Shown piece by piece: positions 24,983-34,429 of a DNA stretch of 50,596 nucleotides. The stretch lies in NCBI GenBank assembly GCA_937925095.1, contig CALEXX010000021.1, forward strand, positions 1-50,596, given 5' to 3'. Each line of letters opens with the position of its first letter. The stretch's first letter is position 1. The notes beneath the pieces were generated by a model. That model saw only the letters and a program-made list of their open reading frames with translations. It had not been told where the DNA came from and did not search any database. The position numbers were made by a program, and so were the translations under genes. Source of the stretch: an uncultured Leptotrichia sp. (lineage in GTDB: Bacteria > Fusobacteriota > Fusobacteriia > Fusobacteriales > Leptotrichiaceae).

Positions 24983-25726
24983 ATGAATTATGATGATTAT
25001 AATGATTTTGACGAATTAAATAATTATGGTCATTCTGAAAACAGATATCTTACTTATGAAGAAGTTGAAAAAGTGGCAGCATCAAAAGTAAGAGGAAGTA
25101 TATTGTGGATGGTTTTAGGACTTTTAATATCAGGATTGACAGGATACTTTACTTTAATAGGGCTCTCAAATGGGACGATTCCTTTTCTTGTAGTACCGGT
25201 TGCATTTGTACTGGAATTTGTAGCTGTAATAGCATTTACTGCTTTAACTTATAAGGCAAGTGCAAGTGTGTTGAAAATGATATTCCTTGTTTATTCAGTG
25301 CTTACTGGAATTACTCTTTCAGCAATAGGAGCTATTTACGATCCATATGCAATTATTGCAGCATTTACAGGAACAGTTGTCCTATTTACTGTACTTGCAA
25401 TATATGGATATGTAACTAAAGAAGATTTAAGTAAATACCGTTCTATATTAATAGTTGGTTTAATAGCATTAATAATAATGGGAGCAATTAACTTCTTTAT
25501 TCAAAGTGATGGATTAATGTGGATATCTTCAATGTTAGGAGTTGCAGTATTTATAGTATTTATTGCATATGATGTAAACAGAATAAAAAATAATGTAATA
25601 TCGTATGCACTTCATGAAGATGCAGGTATACTTGATAAAATCGAGATACACGGAGCATTAGCTTTATATTTGGATTTTGTAAACTTATTCTTATATATAT
25701 TAAGAATACTTGGAAGAAGAAAATAA
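24983..25726 (+). CDS. Bax inhibitor-1 / YccA family membrane protein
   Basis: A 247-residue protein with an acidic Asn/Tyr-rich N-terminus (1-30) and seven membrane helices. The family signature is visible at the end: FIAYDVNRIKN, then GALALYLDFVNLFLYILRIL, including the Asp pair that senses pH and gates calcium leak in BI-1 homologues such as YetJ. AGGTGAT precedes the ATG. It lies 79 bases after thrS and before repeat element C. Physiological role in bacteria is poorly defined. Confidence 0.92.
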   Translation: MNYDDYNDFDELNNYGHSENRYLTYEEVEKVAASKVRGSILWMVLGLLISGLTGYFTLIGLSNGTIPFLVVPVAFVLEFVAVIAFTALTYKASASVLKMIFLVYSVLTGITLSAIGAIYDPYAIIAAFTGTVVLFTVLAIYGYVTKEDLSKYRSILIVGLIALIIMGAINFFIQSDGLMWISSMLGVAVFIVFIAYDVNRIKNNVISYALHEDAGILDKIEIHGALALYLDFVNLFLYILRILGRRK

Positions 25727-25742
25727 TAAATTGATTAGAAAT

Positions 25743-25833
25743 GGGGCTATCTCAAAGATTAAAAATATGGAAATTATAAATAATTCATAAATATAGTTTT
25801 ACATCATTTTTCAATTTTTTTTGAGACAGCCTT
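25743..25833. repeat. Inverted-repeat element C, probable terminator
   Basis: GGCTATCTCAAA (25745-25756) pairs with TTTGAGACAGCC (25820-25831, one wobble/mismatch) and is followed by a T run. It closes the thrS/BI-1 unit. Internal sequence matches element A on the opposite strand. Confidence 0.7.
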
Positions 25834-25907
25834 TTTTTATTCAAAATTCTAACTTCGAATTTATCTGCAAATTTTTTCCATTTCTTATAAAATTATAGAA
25901 AAATATT

Positions 25908-25947
25908 ATTATATCCTATTTCTTTTTATATTATTTTGGGATATAAT
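25908..25947 (+). promoter_or_regulatory. Promoter and inverted repeat upstream of msrAB
   Basis: ATTATATCC at 25908-25916 is a perfect inverted copy of GGATATAAT at 25939-25947, whose last six bases form a TATAAT -10 box about 50 bases before the msrAB start. The half-sites are 22 bases apart, i.e. about three helical turns centre to centre. A regulator bound here, for example the AraC-type response regulator encoded downstream, would contact the promoter. The -35 is poor, which fits an activated promoter. Confidence 0.4.
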
Positions 25948-25997
25948 ATCTTTGTAAGTACAAAAAATCTTTTAATATAAATTCAGGAGATGGTATT

Positions 25998-27086
25998 ATG
26001 AAATACAAAGGTTTATTATTATTTCTGATTTTATCTTTAACAGTATTTTCTGCTATATTGCTCAGTAAAAATGGAAATACTGGAAAAAAAATAAAATCCG
26101 AAAACAAAACAGAAAAGAAAATGTCAATGCAATCAGGAGCAGAGGAAAGCATTAAGGAAATATATCTTGCAGGAGGATGTTTCTGGGGAATTGAAGCATA
26201 TATGGAAAGGATAGCTGGAGTTAAGGATGCTACAGTCGGCTATGCAAATGGTAAAACTGATAAAACCAGCTATAATATCGTTGCTTCAACTGATCACGTA
26301 GAAACTGTCCATGTAAAATACGATTCAAATAAAATTTCACTTAGCAGACTGCTTAAATATTACTTTCAGGTAATAGATCCCACTAGTATAAACCAGCAGG
26401 GAAATGACAGGGGAAGACAGTACCGTACAGGAATTTACTACACAAATCCTAAGGATAGGGAAATTATCCTGCAGGAAATTTCAGAACAGCAGAAAAAATA
26501 TACAGATAAAATTCAGGTAGAGGTTGAACCTCTTAAAAATTACATTCTTGCTGAGGACTATCATCAGGACTATCTGAAAAAAAATCCAAACGGATACTGC
26601 CATATAAATCTTGACAAGGCTGATGAAGTTATCATAGATCCTAAAGACTATCCGAAACCAAGTGATGAAGAACTGAAAAAACGTCTGACTCCATTACAGT
26701 ACAGTGTTACACAGAAAAAAAACACTGAACATTCATTTACAAATGAATACTGGGATAATCACGAAGCAGGAATTTATGTGGATGTTACAACAGGAGAGCC
26801 TTTATTTTCTTCAAAGGATAAGTATGATTCAGGTTGCGGATGGCCAAGCTTTACAAAACCTATTGTAAAAGATGTTGTTACTTATGAAAATGATACAAGT
26901 TTCAATATGATCAGGACAGAAGTTCTAAGCCGAAGTGGAAAAGCTCACCTTGGTCATGTTTTCGATGACGGACCTAAAGACAAAGGTGGACTTAGATATT
27001 GTATAAACAGCGCATCCATAAGATTTATTCCTTTAAAGGATATGGAAAAGGAAAATTATGGATATTTGATAAATTTAGTTAAATAA
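25998..27086 (+). CDS. msrAB: Exported MsrA-MsrB fusion, methionine sulfoxide reductase
   Basis: A 362-residue fusion with an N-terminal membrane anchor or signal (4-24), so it repairs oxidised methionine outside the cytoplasm. The MsrA domain (about 54-205) has GGCFWG with catalytic Cys61 and the C-terminal NPNGYCHINL; it reduces the S-sulfoxide. The MsrB domain (about 225-350) has GCGWPSF (Cys280) and the catalytic Cys335 in RYCINSASIRF; it reduces the R-sulfoxide. The usual zinc Cys pairs of MsrB are absent. GGAGATGGT precedes the ATG. The next two genes supply reducing power. Confidence 0.95.
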   Translation: MKYKGLLLFLILSLTVFSAILLSKNGNTGKKIKSENKTEKKMSMQSGAEESIKEIYLAGGCFWGIEAYMERIAGVKDATVGYANGKTDKTSYNIVASTDHVETVHVKYDSNKISLSRLLKYYFQVIDPTSINQQGNDRGRQYRTGIYYTNPKDREIILQEISEQQKKYTDKIQVEVEPLKNYILAEDYHQDYLKKNPNGYCHINLDKADEVIIDPKDYPKPSDEELKKRLTPLQYSVTQKKNTEHSFTNEYWDNHEAGIYVDVTTGEPLFSSKDKYDSGCGWPSFTKPIVKDVVTYENDTSFNMIRTEVLSRSGKAHLGHVFDDGPKDKGGLRYCINSASIRFIPLKDMEKENYGYLINLVK

Positions 27087-27103
27087 AAGAAGAGGAGAAA
27101 ATA

Positions 27104-27742
27104 ATGACTAATCAGCACCTTTTAATAGGAAGTGTTTTTCTTGGAGGAGTGGCAAGTTTCCTCTCTCCATGCATACTTCCAATCGTTCCTGTATATTTGG
27201 GAATACTAAGCAAAGGAAAGAAAACTATACTTAATACATTTCTTTTTATATTAGGGCTTTCACTTACTTTTGTAAGTATAGGTTTCAGCTTCAGCCTGCT
27301 TACAGGAATATTTTTCAATAAAACTATAAAAATTATAGCAGGTATTATTGTAATAATACTTGGTTTTCATCAGACAGGCATACTAAAATTTGATTTTCTG
27401 GAAAAGAATAAAGCCTTAAAATTTAATCTTATAGGGAAAAACTCTTCCTTACAGGCTTTTCTTCTAGGGCTGACATTCAGCCTGGGATGGACTCCGTGTA
27501 TAGGCCCTATACTTGCTTCGGTACTTACTTTAGCTGGAAATGAAGGTTCTGCAATATATGGAGGATTAATGATGTTTATTTACGTTTTAGGACTTTCAAC
27601 TCCATTTGTACTTTTTTCCTTTTTCTCTCAGGAATTACTGAAAAAAGTACGTGTACTGAATAAATATACAGAATATTTTAAAATCTTTGGTGGATTTCTT
27701 ATTATTTTCATGGGAATTATGCTTATTCTTGGAAAATTTTAA
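27104..27742 (+). CDS. ccdA: CcdA-type thiol:disulfide electron transporter
   Basis: A 212-residue membrane protein with six helices of the CcdA/DsbD-beta family. It moves electrons from cytoplasmic thioredoxin to a thioredoxin-like partner outside. The two redox cysteines sit in SPCILPIVPVYLG (Cys23) and GWTPCIGPILASV (Cys132). It follows msrAB by 17 bases and precedes the exported thioredoxin, so the three genes form one electron path: cytoplasm to CcdA to thioredoxin to MsrAB. Confidence 0.92.
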   Translation: MTNQHLLIGSVFLGGVASFLSPCILPIVPVYLGILSKGKKTILNTFLFILGLSLTFVSIGFSFSLLTGIFFNKTIKIIAGIIVIILGFHQTGILKFDFLEKNKALKFNLIGKNSSLQAFLLGLTFSLGWTPCIGPILASVLTLAGNEGSAIYGGLMMFIYVLGLSTPFVLFSFFSQELLKKVRVLNKYTEYFKIFGGFLIIFMGIMLILGKF

Positions 27743-27798
27743 CTGTCTCATCAAATATTGAAATAATTAATAATATAACAAAGAAAGGGTGTATTTTT

Positions 27799-28272
27799 AT
27801 GAAAAAATTAATTGCCATAATTGCAATCATGTTAGGTTTCAGTATAACTGCCTTTGGAAATGGTAATCTTCAGGGAGTTCAGTTAAAAGATATAAATAAT
27901 AAACCTGTTTCCCTTGACAAATACAAAGGAAAAAAGGTATATATTAAAGTGTGGGCTTCATGGTGTCCAATATGTCTTTCCGGCTTAAATGAAATAAATT
28001 CTTTAAGTGCAGACAAAAACAAAAATTTTACAGTTATAACTATTGTTTCTCCTGGGCTTAAAGGGGAAAAACCAACTGATAAATTTATTCAATGGTATAA
28101 AGGGCTTAACTACAAAAATATCACAGTTCTTCTGGATGAAAAGGGAACTGTCATAAAAAGGGCAAAAATCCTGGGATATCCTTCAAATATTATTCTTGAC
28201 AGTAATTTAAATATTATAAGTACATCTCAGGGACATATGAATGCTGCTCAAATTAAGGGAGCTGTTAAATAG
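27799..28272 (+). CDS. Exported TlpA/thioredoxin-like protein, partner of MsrAB
   Basis: A 157-residue protein with a signal peptide (1-19) and a thioredoxin fold. The active site is WASWCPIC (Cys56, Cys59) and the cis-Pro loop is GYPSNII near 133. It is expected to receive electrons from CcdA and to reduce MsrAB. AAGAAAGGGTG precedes the ATG. Its stop codon is directly followed by the ATG of the response regulator, with no base between, so repair and regulation are made together. Confidence 0.92.
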   Translation: MKKLIAIIAIMLGFSITAFGNGNLQGVQLKDINNKPVSLDKYKGKKVYIKVWASWCPICLSGLNEINSLSADKNKNFTVITIVSPGLKGEKPTDKFIQWYKGLNYKNITVLLDEKGTVIKRAKILGYPSNIILDSNLNIISTSQGHMNAAQIKGAVK

Positions 28273-29055
28273 ATGTACAGCATTCTAATAGTTGATGATG
28301 AACCTATAATAAGAAGAGGAATAAAAACCTTCATTGATTTTGAAAAATATAAAATAAATGACATATATGAGGCAGAAGATGGTAATTCTGCCTTTAAGAC
28401 TTTTTCCGATGTGCTGCCTGATCTGGTCTTACTTGATATAAATATTCCTTTTAAAGATGGACTTACTCTGGCTCAGGAAATGAAAGAAATAAAACACGAT
28501 GTAAAAATAGCCATCATATCAGGATATGATTATTTTGAATATGCTCAGAAAGCCTTAAAAATAGGTGTCGAAGATTACATCTTAAAACCTGTTTCTAAAT
28601 CTGATATAAACGAAATAATTTCAAAGCTGATTTACAGTCTTGAAGAAGATAAAAAATACAATGAAGCCAGAAAAATTATTGATAAGATTAATCATTCAGA
28701 AGATTCTGATAAAGATGTTTCAAATAAGAAATATAAAGATATGATAATTAAAAAAATGGAAGAAAAATATAGTGAAGTCTCCTTCAGCTTAAGTTCACTT
28801 GCTGATGAAATGGACTTATCTTCAGGATATTTAAGTTCCCTGTTTAAAAATTTGTTTGGTATTCCTTTTCAGGACTATCTGAACAACATACGAATGGAAA
28901 AGGCAAAACTTCTTCTTCTGACAACTGGTTTGAAAAACTATGAAATTGCAGAACTTGTCGGAATTGAAAATTTTAACTACTTTAATTCAAAATTCAAGAA
29001 AACTTTTGGAATGACACCTAAAGAATTCAAAAAAAGTGTATTGGAGAAATTATGA
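28273..29055 (+). CDS. Response regulator, YesN/AraC type
   Basis: A 260-residue regulator. The receiver domain (1-120) has the acidic pair VDDE at 7-10, the phospho-acceptor Asp55 in LLDINIP, and KP at the end of the fold (DYILKP). The C-terminal AraC helix-turn-helix pair (about 160-258) includes FKNLFGIPFQDYLNNIRMEK and the closing FGMTPKEFKK. It overlaps the sensor gene by 4 bases (ATGA). In Fusobacterium nucleatum a two-component system named ModRS controls an msrAB operon of similar layout; this is the likely counterpart, probably binding near 25908-25947. Confidence 0.9.
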   Translation: MYSILIVDDEPIIRRGIKTFIDFEKYKINDIYEAEDGNSAFKTFSDVLPDLVLLDINIPFKDGLTLAQEMKEIKHDVKIAIISGYDYFEYAQKALKIGVEDYILKPVSKSDINEIISKLIYSLEEDKKYNEARKIIDKINHSEDSDKDVSNKKYKDMIIKKMEEKYSEVSFSLSSLADEMDLSSGYLSSLFKNLFGIPFQDYLNNIRMEKAKLLLLTTGLKNYEIAELVGIENFNYFNSKFKKTFGMTPKEFKKSVLEKL

Positions 29056-30707
29056 AATTCAAAAAATCAATGAAAAATTCAATGCTGCTGCAAATAATTT
29101 TTTATTATCTGATTGGAAATTTTCTGTTTGTCCTTTTTCTGAGTAGTATTTTTTACTATACTTCAAAATATATTATAATGAATAAGGAAATAGAATATAC
29201 TAATGAAAATGTAATTACTACAACCCGTTATATTGCATTGTACGTAGATAAACTAAAAAATATAATTAATCTCCTATCAGTAGACACTGATATTAAAAGT
29301 TTTCTTACAACAGGAAATGAAAATTCCCGACAAAGTGTTGAAAAAATGGTTTCTTTTATTTTAGATAATAATAAAGGAATTAAAAATATTACCGTTATAG
29401 GAAAAAACGGCAACATTGTGTCCAGTGATAAAACAAATAATATGAACATATCTACTGATATGATGAAGGAACCATGGTATATTGATGCTATAAATAATTC
29501 TGACATACCTGTATTTAACCCTATAAGAAAGAATCCTGCAACTATGAATTCAGCTCTCTGGTTTTTATCAATAAGTCGGGATATTAAAAATAGAAATGGA
29601 GAAAATCTTGGAGTTATAGTTTTTGACATAAAATATGAAATACTGGAAAAATACCTGAATTCTCTTGCTTTTGGAAAACAGAGTGACAGCATTATAGTTG
29701 ATGAAAGAGACAATATTATATATTATAGGGATGTTAACTGTTTTATAAACAAAAAATGTCTTGAAAAGTTTTCAGAAAAAAATATAAAATCAAAGGATAC
29801 ATATTTATATAAAATAAATATAGAAAACACAAACTGGAGTTTGAAAAGCCTGGCTAATATGAATGATCTGATTACTTTAAAAAGAAATTTTTCTCATATT
29901 GTCCTTGCCATTTTTTTAGTTTCTCTGATTTTTTCCTCAGTTATTACATTCATGGCAATAACAAAATTTTTAAGACCATTAATAAAGCTGGAAAAACATA
30001 TGCAAAAATTTGAAAATACTTTAAGTGAATTTCATCTTAAGGAAGATACAGGCTATGAAATAAATAATCTGATTGAGCACTTTAATACAATGATTAAAAA
30101 AATCAAATATTTAAGGGAATACGAAATAAAAGCCCTTCATAGCCAGATTAATCCACATTTTTTATACAATACACTTGATACTATTATCTGGATGGCAGAA
30201 TTTGAAGATAAGAAAAAAGTCATTGCCATTACAAAAGCACTGGCAAACTTCTTCAGGATTTCCCTTAGCAATGGAAATGAAATGATTTTTTTAAAAGATG
30301 AAATAAAGCATATTCAGGAATATTTATTCATACAAAAACAGAGATATGAAGATAAACTTTCATATTTTTTCAATGTAGATGAAACGCTTCTTTCAGTTGA
30401 AGTTCCTAAAATTATTATTCAGCCTATTGTGGAAAATTCCATCTATCATGGGATAAAAAATATTTCAGAAAATGGAATTATTAAAATCAATGTGTATAAA
30501 AAAGATAACTCAATCAATATTTCAATTAAAGATAACGGAATAGGATTTAAAAAATCTAAAAACTTCAAAAAAAGTAAGACAGGCGGTGTCGGTATTAAAA
30601 ATGTTGCTAAAAGAATTAAATTTTATTATGGAAAAGAATATGGAATATTTATTCCTTCTACTGATAAAGGTTCAGAAGTAATTATAAAAATTCCATTAAA
30701 TAAATAG
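29052..30707 (+). CDS. Sensor histidine kinase, YesM type
   Basis: A 551-residue membrane sensor. Helix 1 is at about 12-38, then an extracytoplasmic dCache-like domain (40-278) with two Cys (230 and 236), helix 2 at about 281-303, a HAMP linker, and the HisKA-type box QINPHFLYNTLDT with the phospho-His369. The ATPase part has IIQPIVENSIYHGI and DNGIGF. The two extracytoplasmic cysteines, six residues apart, could sense the same oxidants that MsrAB repairs; this is inference. It ends the operon, just before a strong terminator. Confidence 0.9.
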   Translation: MKFKKSMKNSMLLQIIFYYLIGNFLFVLFLSSIFYYTSKYIIMNKEIEYTNENVITTTRYIALYVDKLKNIINLLSVDTDIKSFLTTGNENSRQSVEKMVSFILDNNKGIKNITVIGKNGNIVSSDKTNNMNISTDMMKEPWYIDAINNSDIPVFNPIRKNPATMNSALWFLSISRDIKNRNGENLGVIVFDIKYEILEKYLNSLAFGKQSDSIIVDERDNIIYYRDVNCFINKKCLEKFSEKNIKSKDTYLYKINIENTNWSLKSLANMNDLITLKRNFSHIVLAIFLVSLIFSSVITFMAITKFLRPLIKLEKHMQKFENTLSEFHLKEDTGYEINNLIEHFNTMIKKIKYLREYEIKALHSQINPHFLYNTLDTIIWMAEFEDKKKVIAITKALANFFRISLSNGNEMIFLKDEIKHIQEYLFIQKQRYEDKLSYFFNVDETLLSVEVPKIIIQPIVENSIYHGIKNISENGIIKINVYKKDNSINISIKDNGIGFKKSKNFKKSKTGGVGIKNVAKRIKFYYGKEYGIFIPSTDKGSEVIIKIPLNK

Positions 30708-30717
30708 ATATTATATA

Positions 30718-30750
30718 TAAACAGGGCGTCCTCAACGGACGTCCTGTTTA
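30718..30750 (+). terminator. Rho-independent terminator of the msrAB operon
   Basis: ACAGGGCGTCC (30721-30731) pairs with GGACGTCCTGT (30737-30747), one G-U pair, 5-base loop, unusually GC-rich for this genome. AAA and TTT flank the stem. Confidence 0.85.
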
Positions 30751-30877
30751 TGAATAATAAATGAGAAATATTATCTATAATAATTTATAGATAATTTAGA
30801 AATACTGTTCATATTATACTACAAATTTTTATATTTTGCTACCTTTATTTTCAAAATATTTCATTTTTTTTAAATTT

Positions 30878-31501
30878 TTATTTTGTTCCAAAAATTCTAT
30901 CTCCTGCATCTCCTAAACCTGGATAAATATAGGCATTTTCATTAAGTCCGTCATCAATTGCGGCAATATACAGATCCACATCAGGATGTTTTTCAAGAAC
31001 TTTTTTAATTCCTTCAGGTGCTCCTATTATACATAGCATTGTAATATTTTTTACACCTTTATCCTTTAAATAATTAAGTGTGTAAATCATTGAACCACCA
31101 GTTGCAAGCATCGGATCAACTACAAATACTTGACTTTCAGCAACATTTGCAGGCATTTTTGCATAATAATATACAGGTTCCAGAGTTTCTTCATTTCTAT
31201 ATACTCCAAGATGGCCTACCTTTGCATTTGGTAGAAGCTGTAATATTCCGTCTATCATTCCCAATCCTGCCCTAAGGATAGGAACAAGTGTTACAGGCTC
31301 ATCAAGAACTTTTGTTCTAGTTTTTTGAATAGGAGTTTCAGTTTCAATTTCCTTCAATGGTAAATGTTTTGTTGCCTCATATACCATTAAACCTGCTATT
31401 TCATTAAGACTTTCCCTGAAAAGCTTAGTATCTGTATTTTTGCTTCTTAAGTTTGTAAGTTTATGCTCTATTAGCGGATGCTTTAATTCAAAAACTGCCA
31501 T
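30878..31501 (-). CDS. upp: Uracil phosphoribosyltransferase
   Basis: A 207-residue pyrimidine salvage enzyme that makes UMP from uracil and PRPP. The PRPP loop VVDPMLATGGSM and the uracil-binding end AAIDDGLNENAYIYPGLGDAGDR are intact, as is VPILRAGLGM. Length is standard. GGAGTG precedes the start. It is transcribed towards the convergent msrAB operon terminator; 30751-30877 holds only AT-rich DNA. Confidence 0.97.
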   Translation of the reverse strand: MAVFELKHPLIEHKLTNLRSKNTDTKLFRESLNEIAGLMVYEATKHLPLKEIETETPIQKTRTKVLDEPVTLVPILRAGLGMIDGILQLLPNAKVGHLGVYRNEETLEPVYYYAKMPANVAESQVFVVDPMLATGGSMIYTLNYLKDKGVKNITMLCIIGAPEGIKKVLEKHPDVDLYIAAIDDGLNENAYIYPGLGDAGDRIFGTK

Positions 31502-31636
31502 TGATAATCACTCCGTTCATTATTAGTTTATATATTATTTTTTGTTACTCATTAATATTATTTTTATCATTAATTTACTTTTCCTGTTTTCCCATAAATA
31601 CACAGTATATATATTATTTTATAATTCTTTTTTCTC

Positions 31637-31681
31637 AAAAAAAACAGAGATTACTACTATTAAAAATAGCAACTCTGTTTT
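31637..31681 (-). terminator. Terminator of rpmE2
   Basis: AAAACAGAG (31641-31649) pairs with CTCTGTTTT (31673-31681). Read on the minus strand it is followed by a run of eight T just after the L31 gene. Confidence 0.75.
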
Positions 31682-31689
31682 TATTAATA

Positions 31690-31929
31690 TTATAAGTTAT
31701 ATTTTTTCTTAAATTTATCAACTCTTCCTGTTTCATCAACAAATTTAGATTTACCTGTATAGAACGGGTGTGATGTTGAACTTGTAGCAACTTTTATTAC
31801 AGGATATTCCTGTCCTTCAAAAGTTGTCGTTTCTTTAGAATACTTTGTTGATTTTCCTAAAAACTTTTCACCATTACTTGTATCTTCAAATACTACAAAC
31901 TTATATTCAGGATGTATATTTTTTTTCAT
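31690..31929 (-). CDS. rpmE2: 50S ribosomal protein L31 type B
   Basis: A 79-residue ribosomal protein. I start it at the ATG at 31929 (MKKNIHPEYKFVVF) because AAAGGAG is 7 bases upstream and this is the family N-terminus. The zinc-binding Cys residues of type A L31 are absent, and the segment ATSSTSHPFYTGK followed by FVDETGRVDKFKKKY identifies the zinc-free type B form. Type B L31 normally replaces the zinc form when zinc is short; whether a zinc form exists elsewhere cannot be seen. Confidence 0.95.
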   Translation of the reverse strand: MKKNIHPEYKFVVFEDTSNGEKFLGKSTKYSKETTTFEGQEYPVIKVATSSTSHPFYTGKSKFVDETGRVDKFKKKYNL

Positions 31930-32084
31930 TACGGACTCCTTTCTATCTATCAATTTTACCGATAATAATTTTTGTCGTTTTAAATAATGATATCATATTT
32001 TTATAGTATTTTCAAGTAATATGTTAAAGTTTTTTTATTACAATCTGTTTTTTTAGTTTTTAGAGGTATTAATCCTTATTAAAA

Positions 32085-33281
32085 CTACTTTGTAAGTCTA
32101 TAAGTATCTCTTGCTATTACAAGTTCTTCATTAGTTTCAACTTTATATACTTTTACTTTTGAAGTAGGTTTTGATAATTCAACTGTCCCTGAAACTCTTT
32201 CTTTGTTCTTTTCTGAGTCAAATTCCACTCCAAGATATCCTAATCCTTCACAAATAGACTGTCTAGGGTCACTACCATTTTCTCCTATTCCTCCTGTAAA
32301 GGCTATGGCATCTACTCCGTCCATTGCAGCGGCATATGCACCTATATACATTTTAACTCTGTAGCAGAACATATCATAAGCAAGTTTAGCTCTTTCATTT
32401 CCAGCTTCCATTGCTGTTTCCAGATCTCTGAAGTCTGAACTTTCTCCAAATATTCCTAAGATTCCTGATTTTTTATTCATTCTTGTGTCTATTTCCTTTA
32501 AAGAAAGACCTCTTTTTTCCATTACATAAAGTGCAGCGGCAGGATCAGCATCTCCTGTTCTTGTTCCCATCATAACTCCTGCAAGAGGTGTTAATCCCAT
32601 TGAAGTATCTACAACTTTTCCATTTTTTACTGCTGATATACTTGCTCCATTTCCTAAATGGCAAACGATTATTTTGCTATCTTCTTTTCCTAAAACTTCT
32701 CTTACTAATTCACTTACATACTTGTGGGAAGTTCCATGGAATCCATATTTTCTTACTTTCAATTCAGTATAGTCTTCATATGGGAATGCATACATATATG
32801 CTTCAGGAAGCATAGACTGATGGAAAGCTGTGTCAAATACTACAACATTTTTCTTGTCTGGAAGAAGTTCCTTCATAACTCTTATTCCCATTATATTTGC
32901 TGGGTTATGAAGTGGTGCAAGTGCTGATACATCTTCAAGATTTTTTATAACTTCATCATCTACAATTACTGAATCGTCATAATATTCTCCTCCATGAACG
33001 ACTCTGTGTCCTATTGCATCAATTTCATCAACATTTGATATTACTCCATTTTCTTTATCCTGTAATGTTTTCAGAACTAGGTCTATAGCAATAGAATGAT
33101 TTTCCATAGGCGCTTCCTGTTTATCAATTTTTGTTCCCTTTACTAAATTTTTGTATGTAAAGATAGGGTTAGCTATACCCACTCTTTCACAAATCCCTTT
33201 AGCAAGTGTCTTTTCATTTGTCATATCAATAAGTTCAAATTTTAAAGATGAACTTCCGCTGTTAATTACTAGTATTTTCAT
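32085..33281 (-). CDS. ackA: Acetate kinase
   Basis: A 398-residue enzyme that turns acetyl phosphate and ADP into acetate and ATP, the energy-yielding end of fermentation. The start ILVINSGSSSLKFELI, the block VFDTAFHQSM, GAHLGNGAS-like CHLGNGASI, and GGIGENG near the end are all present. It follows pta by 35 bases on the same strand; the pair forms the acetate branch. AGGAGG-type site (GGAGGAAAA) precedes the ATG. Confidence 0.98.
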   Translation of the reverse strand: MKILVINSGSSSLKFELIDMTNEKTLAKGICERVGIANPIFTYKNLVKGTKIDKQEAPMENHSIAIDLVLKTLQDKENGVISNVDEIDAIGHRVVHGGEYYDDSVIVDDEVIKNLEDVSALAPLHNPANIMGIRVMKELLPDKKNVVVFDTAFHQSMLPEAYMYAFPYEDYTELKVRKYGFHGTSHKYVSELVREVLGKEDSKIIVCHLGNGASISAVKNGKVVDTSMGLTPLAGVMMGTRTGDADPAAALYVMEKRGLSLKEIDTRMNKKSGILGIFGESSDFRDLETAMEAGNERAKLAYDMFCYRVKMYIGAYAAAMDGVDAIAFTGGIGENGSDPRQSICEGLGYLGVEFDSEKNKERVSGTVELSKPTSKVKVYKVETNEELVIARDTYRLTK

Positions 33282-33316
33282 TTTTCCTCCTTGGTTTGTA
33301 TGCTTTCTATTTTAAT

Positions 33317-34324
33317 TTATTTTTGGTCTGATTCTACAGCTGTTATAGCAACAACTTCAACTATATCTTCTACACTACATCCTCTTGAAAGATCGTGAAC
33401 AGGACTTGCCAATCCTTGAATTAATGGTCCTAATGCCTTAGCTCCTGCCAATCTCTGAGTCAGCTTGTACCCAATATTTCCTGAATTTAAATCAGGGAAT
33501 ATAAGAACATTTGCATGCCCTGCAACTTTTGATCCAGGTGCTTTAGATTTTGCCACTTCAGGAACAATTGCCGCATCAAGCTGGAATTCTCCATCAAATT
33601 CAAAATCTACATTTCTTTCTTTTAAAATTTCTATAGCTTCCCTAACTTTTGTTACAGATTCTCCATCTGCACTTCCTTTTGTAGAGAATGACAGGAATGC
33701 TACTTTCGGTTCTTTCATTCCAACTGTTTTTCTTGCCTTTTCAGCACTTGAAATTGCTATATCTGCAAGCTGCATAGCAGTAGGATTAGGTATAACTCCT
33801 CCGTCTGCATATATGAATGTTCCATTATCTCCAAATTCTGGAGTTTTTGTTACCATTATAAATGAGCTTGATACTGTTTTTAATCCAGGTTTAGGCCCTA
33901 TTGTCAATATTGCAGATCTTAAAACATGAGCTGTAGGTGAATTTGACCCTGCAACCATTCCGTCTACTCTTCCCTGGTAAACTAACATTGCTCCAAAAAA
34001 TCTTGGATCTGAAAGCAATGTTGCCTTTGCAGTTTCAAATGTCATTCCTTTCTTCTCTCTTTTTTGTCTTAAAATTTCTGCCATTTCATCTATTGTAGCA
34101 CAGTTTTCAGGGTCGTATATAATTGCTCCTTCTAGAGAAACACCCAGTTTTTCTGCATCTTCCTTAATCTTTTTTTCGTTTCCTACAAGTGCCACTTTGG
34201 CAATTCCTTCAGCTAAAACTTTTTCAGCTGCCCTAAGGACCCTTTCATCTTCTGTTTCAGGTAGAATTATTGTTTTCCCTAATTTTTTCGCTCTTTCTTT
34301 CAATTCTTCCGTTAAGTTTGCCAC
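33317..34324 (-). CDS. pta: Phosphate acetyltransferase
   Basis: A 335-residue short-form enzyme that makes acetyl phosphate from acetyl-CoA. It lacks the N-terminal regulatory domains of the long E. coli form. Motifs include ILPETEDERVLRA at 21-32, MVAGSNSPTAHVLRSA and GPLIQGLASPVHDLSRGC at the end. It starts with GTG (34322-34324) preceded by GGAGTGAA. Coupled with ackA downstream. Confidence 0.97.
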   Translation of the reverse strand: MANLTEELKERAKKLGKTIILPETEDERVLRAAEKVLAEGIAKVALVGNEKKIKEDAEKLGVSLEGAIIYDPENCATIDEMAEILRQKREKKGMTFETAKATLLSDPRFFGAMLVYQGRVDGMVAGSNSPTAHVLRSAILTIGPKPGLKTVSSSFIMVTKTPEFGDNGTFIYADGGVIPNPTAMQLADIAISSAEKARKTVGMKEPKVAFLSFSTKGSADGESVTKVREAIEILKERNVDFEFDGEFQLDAAIVPEVAKSKAPGSKVAGHANVLIFPDLNSGNIGYKLTQRLAGAKALGPLIQGLASPVHDLSRGCSVEDIVEVVAITAVESDQK

Positions 34325-34429
34325 TAAAATTCACTCCATTTCTAAATATCAATTTGTTACTTTTTTAAAATAAATTTATTGCAGGATTTTTGCCTCCATA
34401 TAAAGCATGTATTCCATAAATTATCTATA

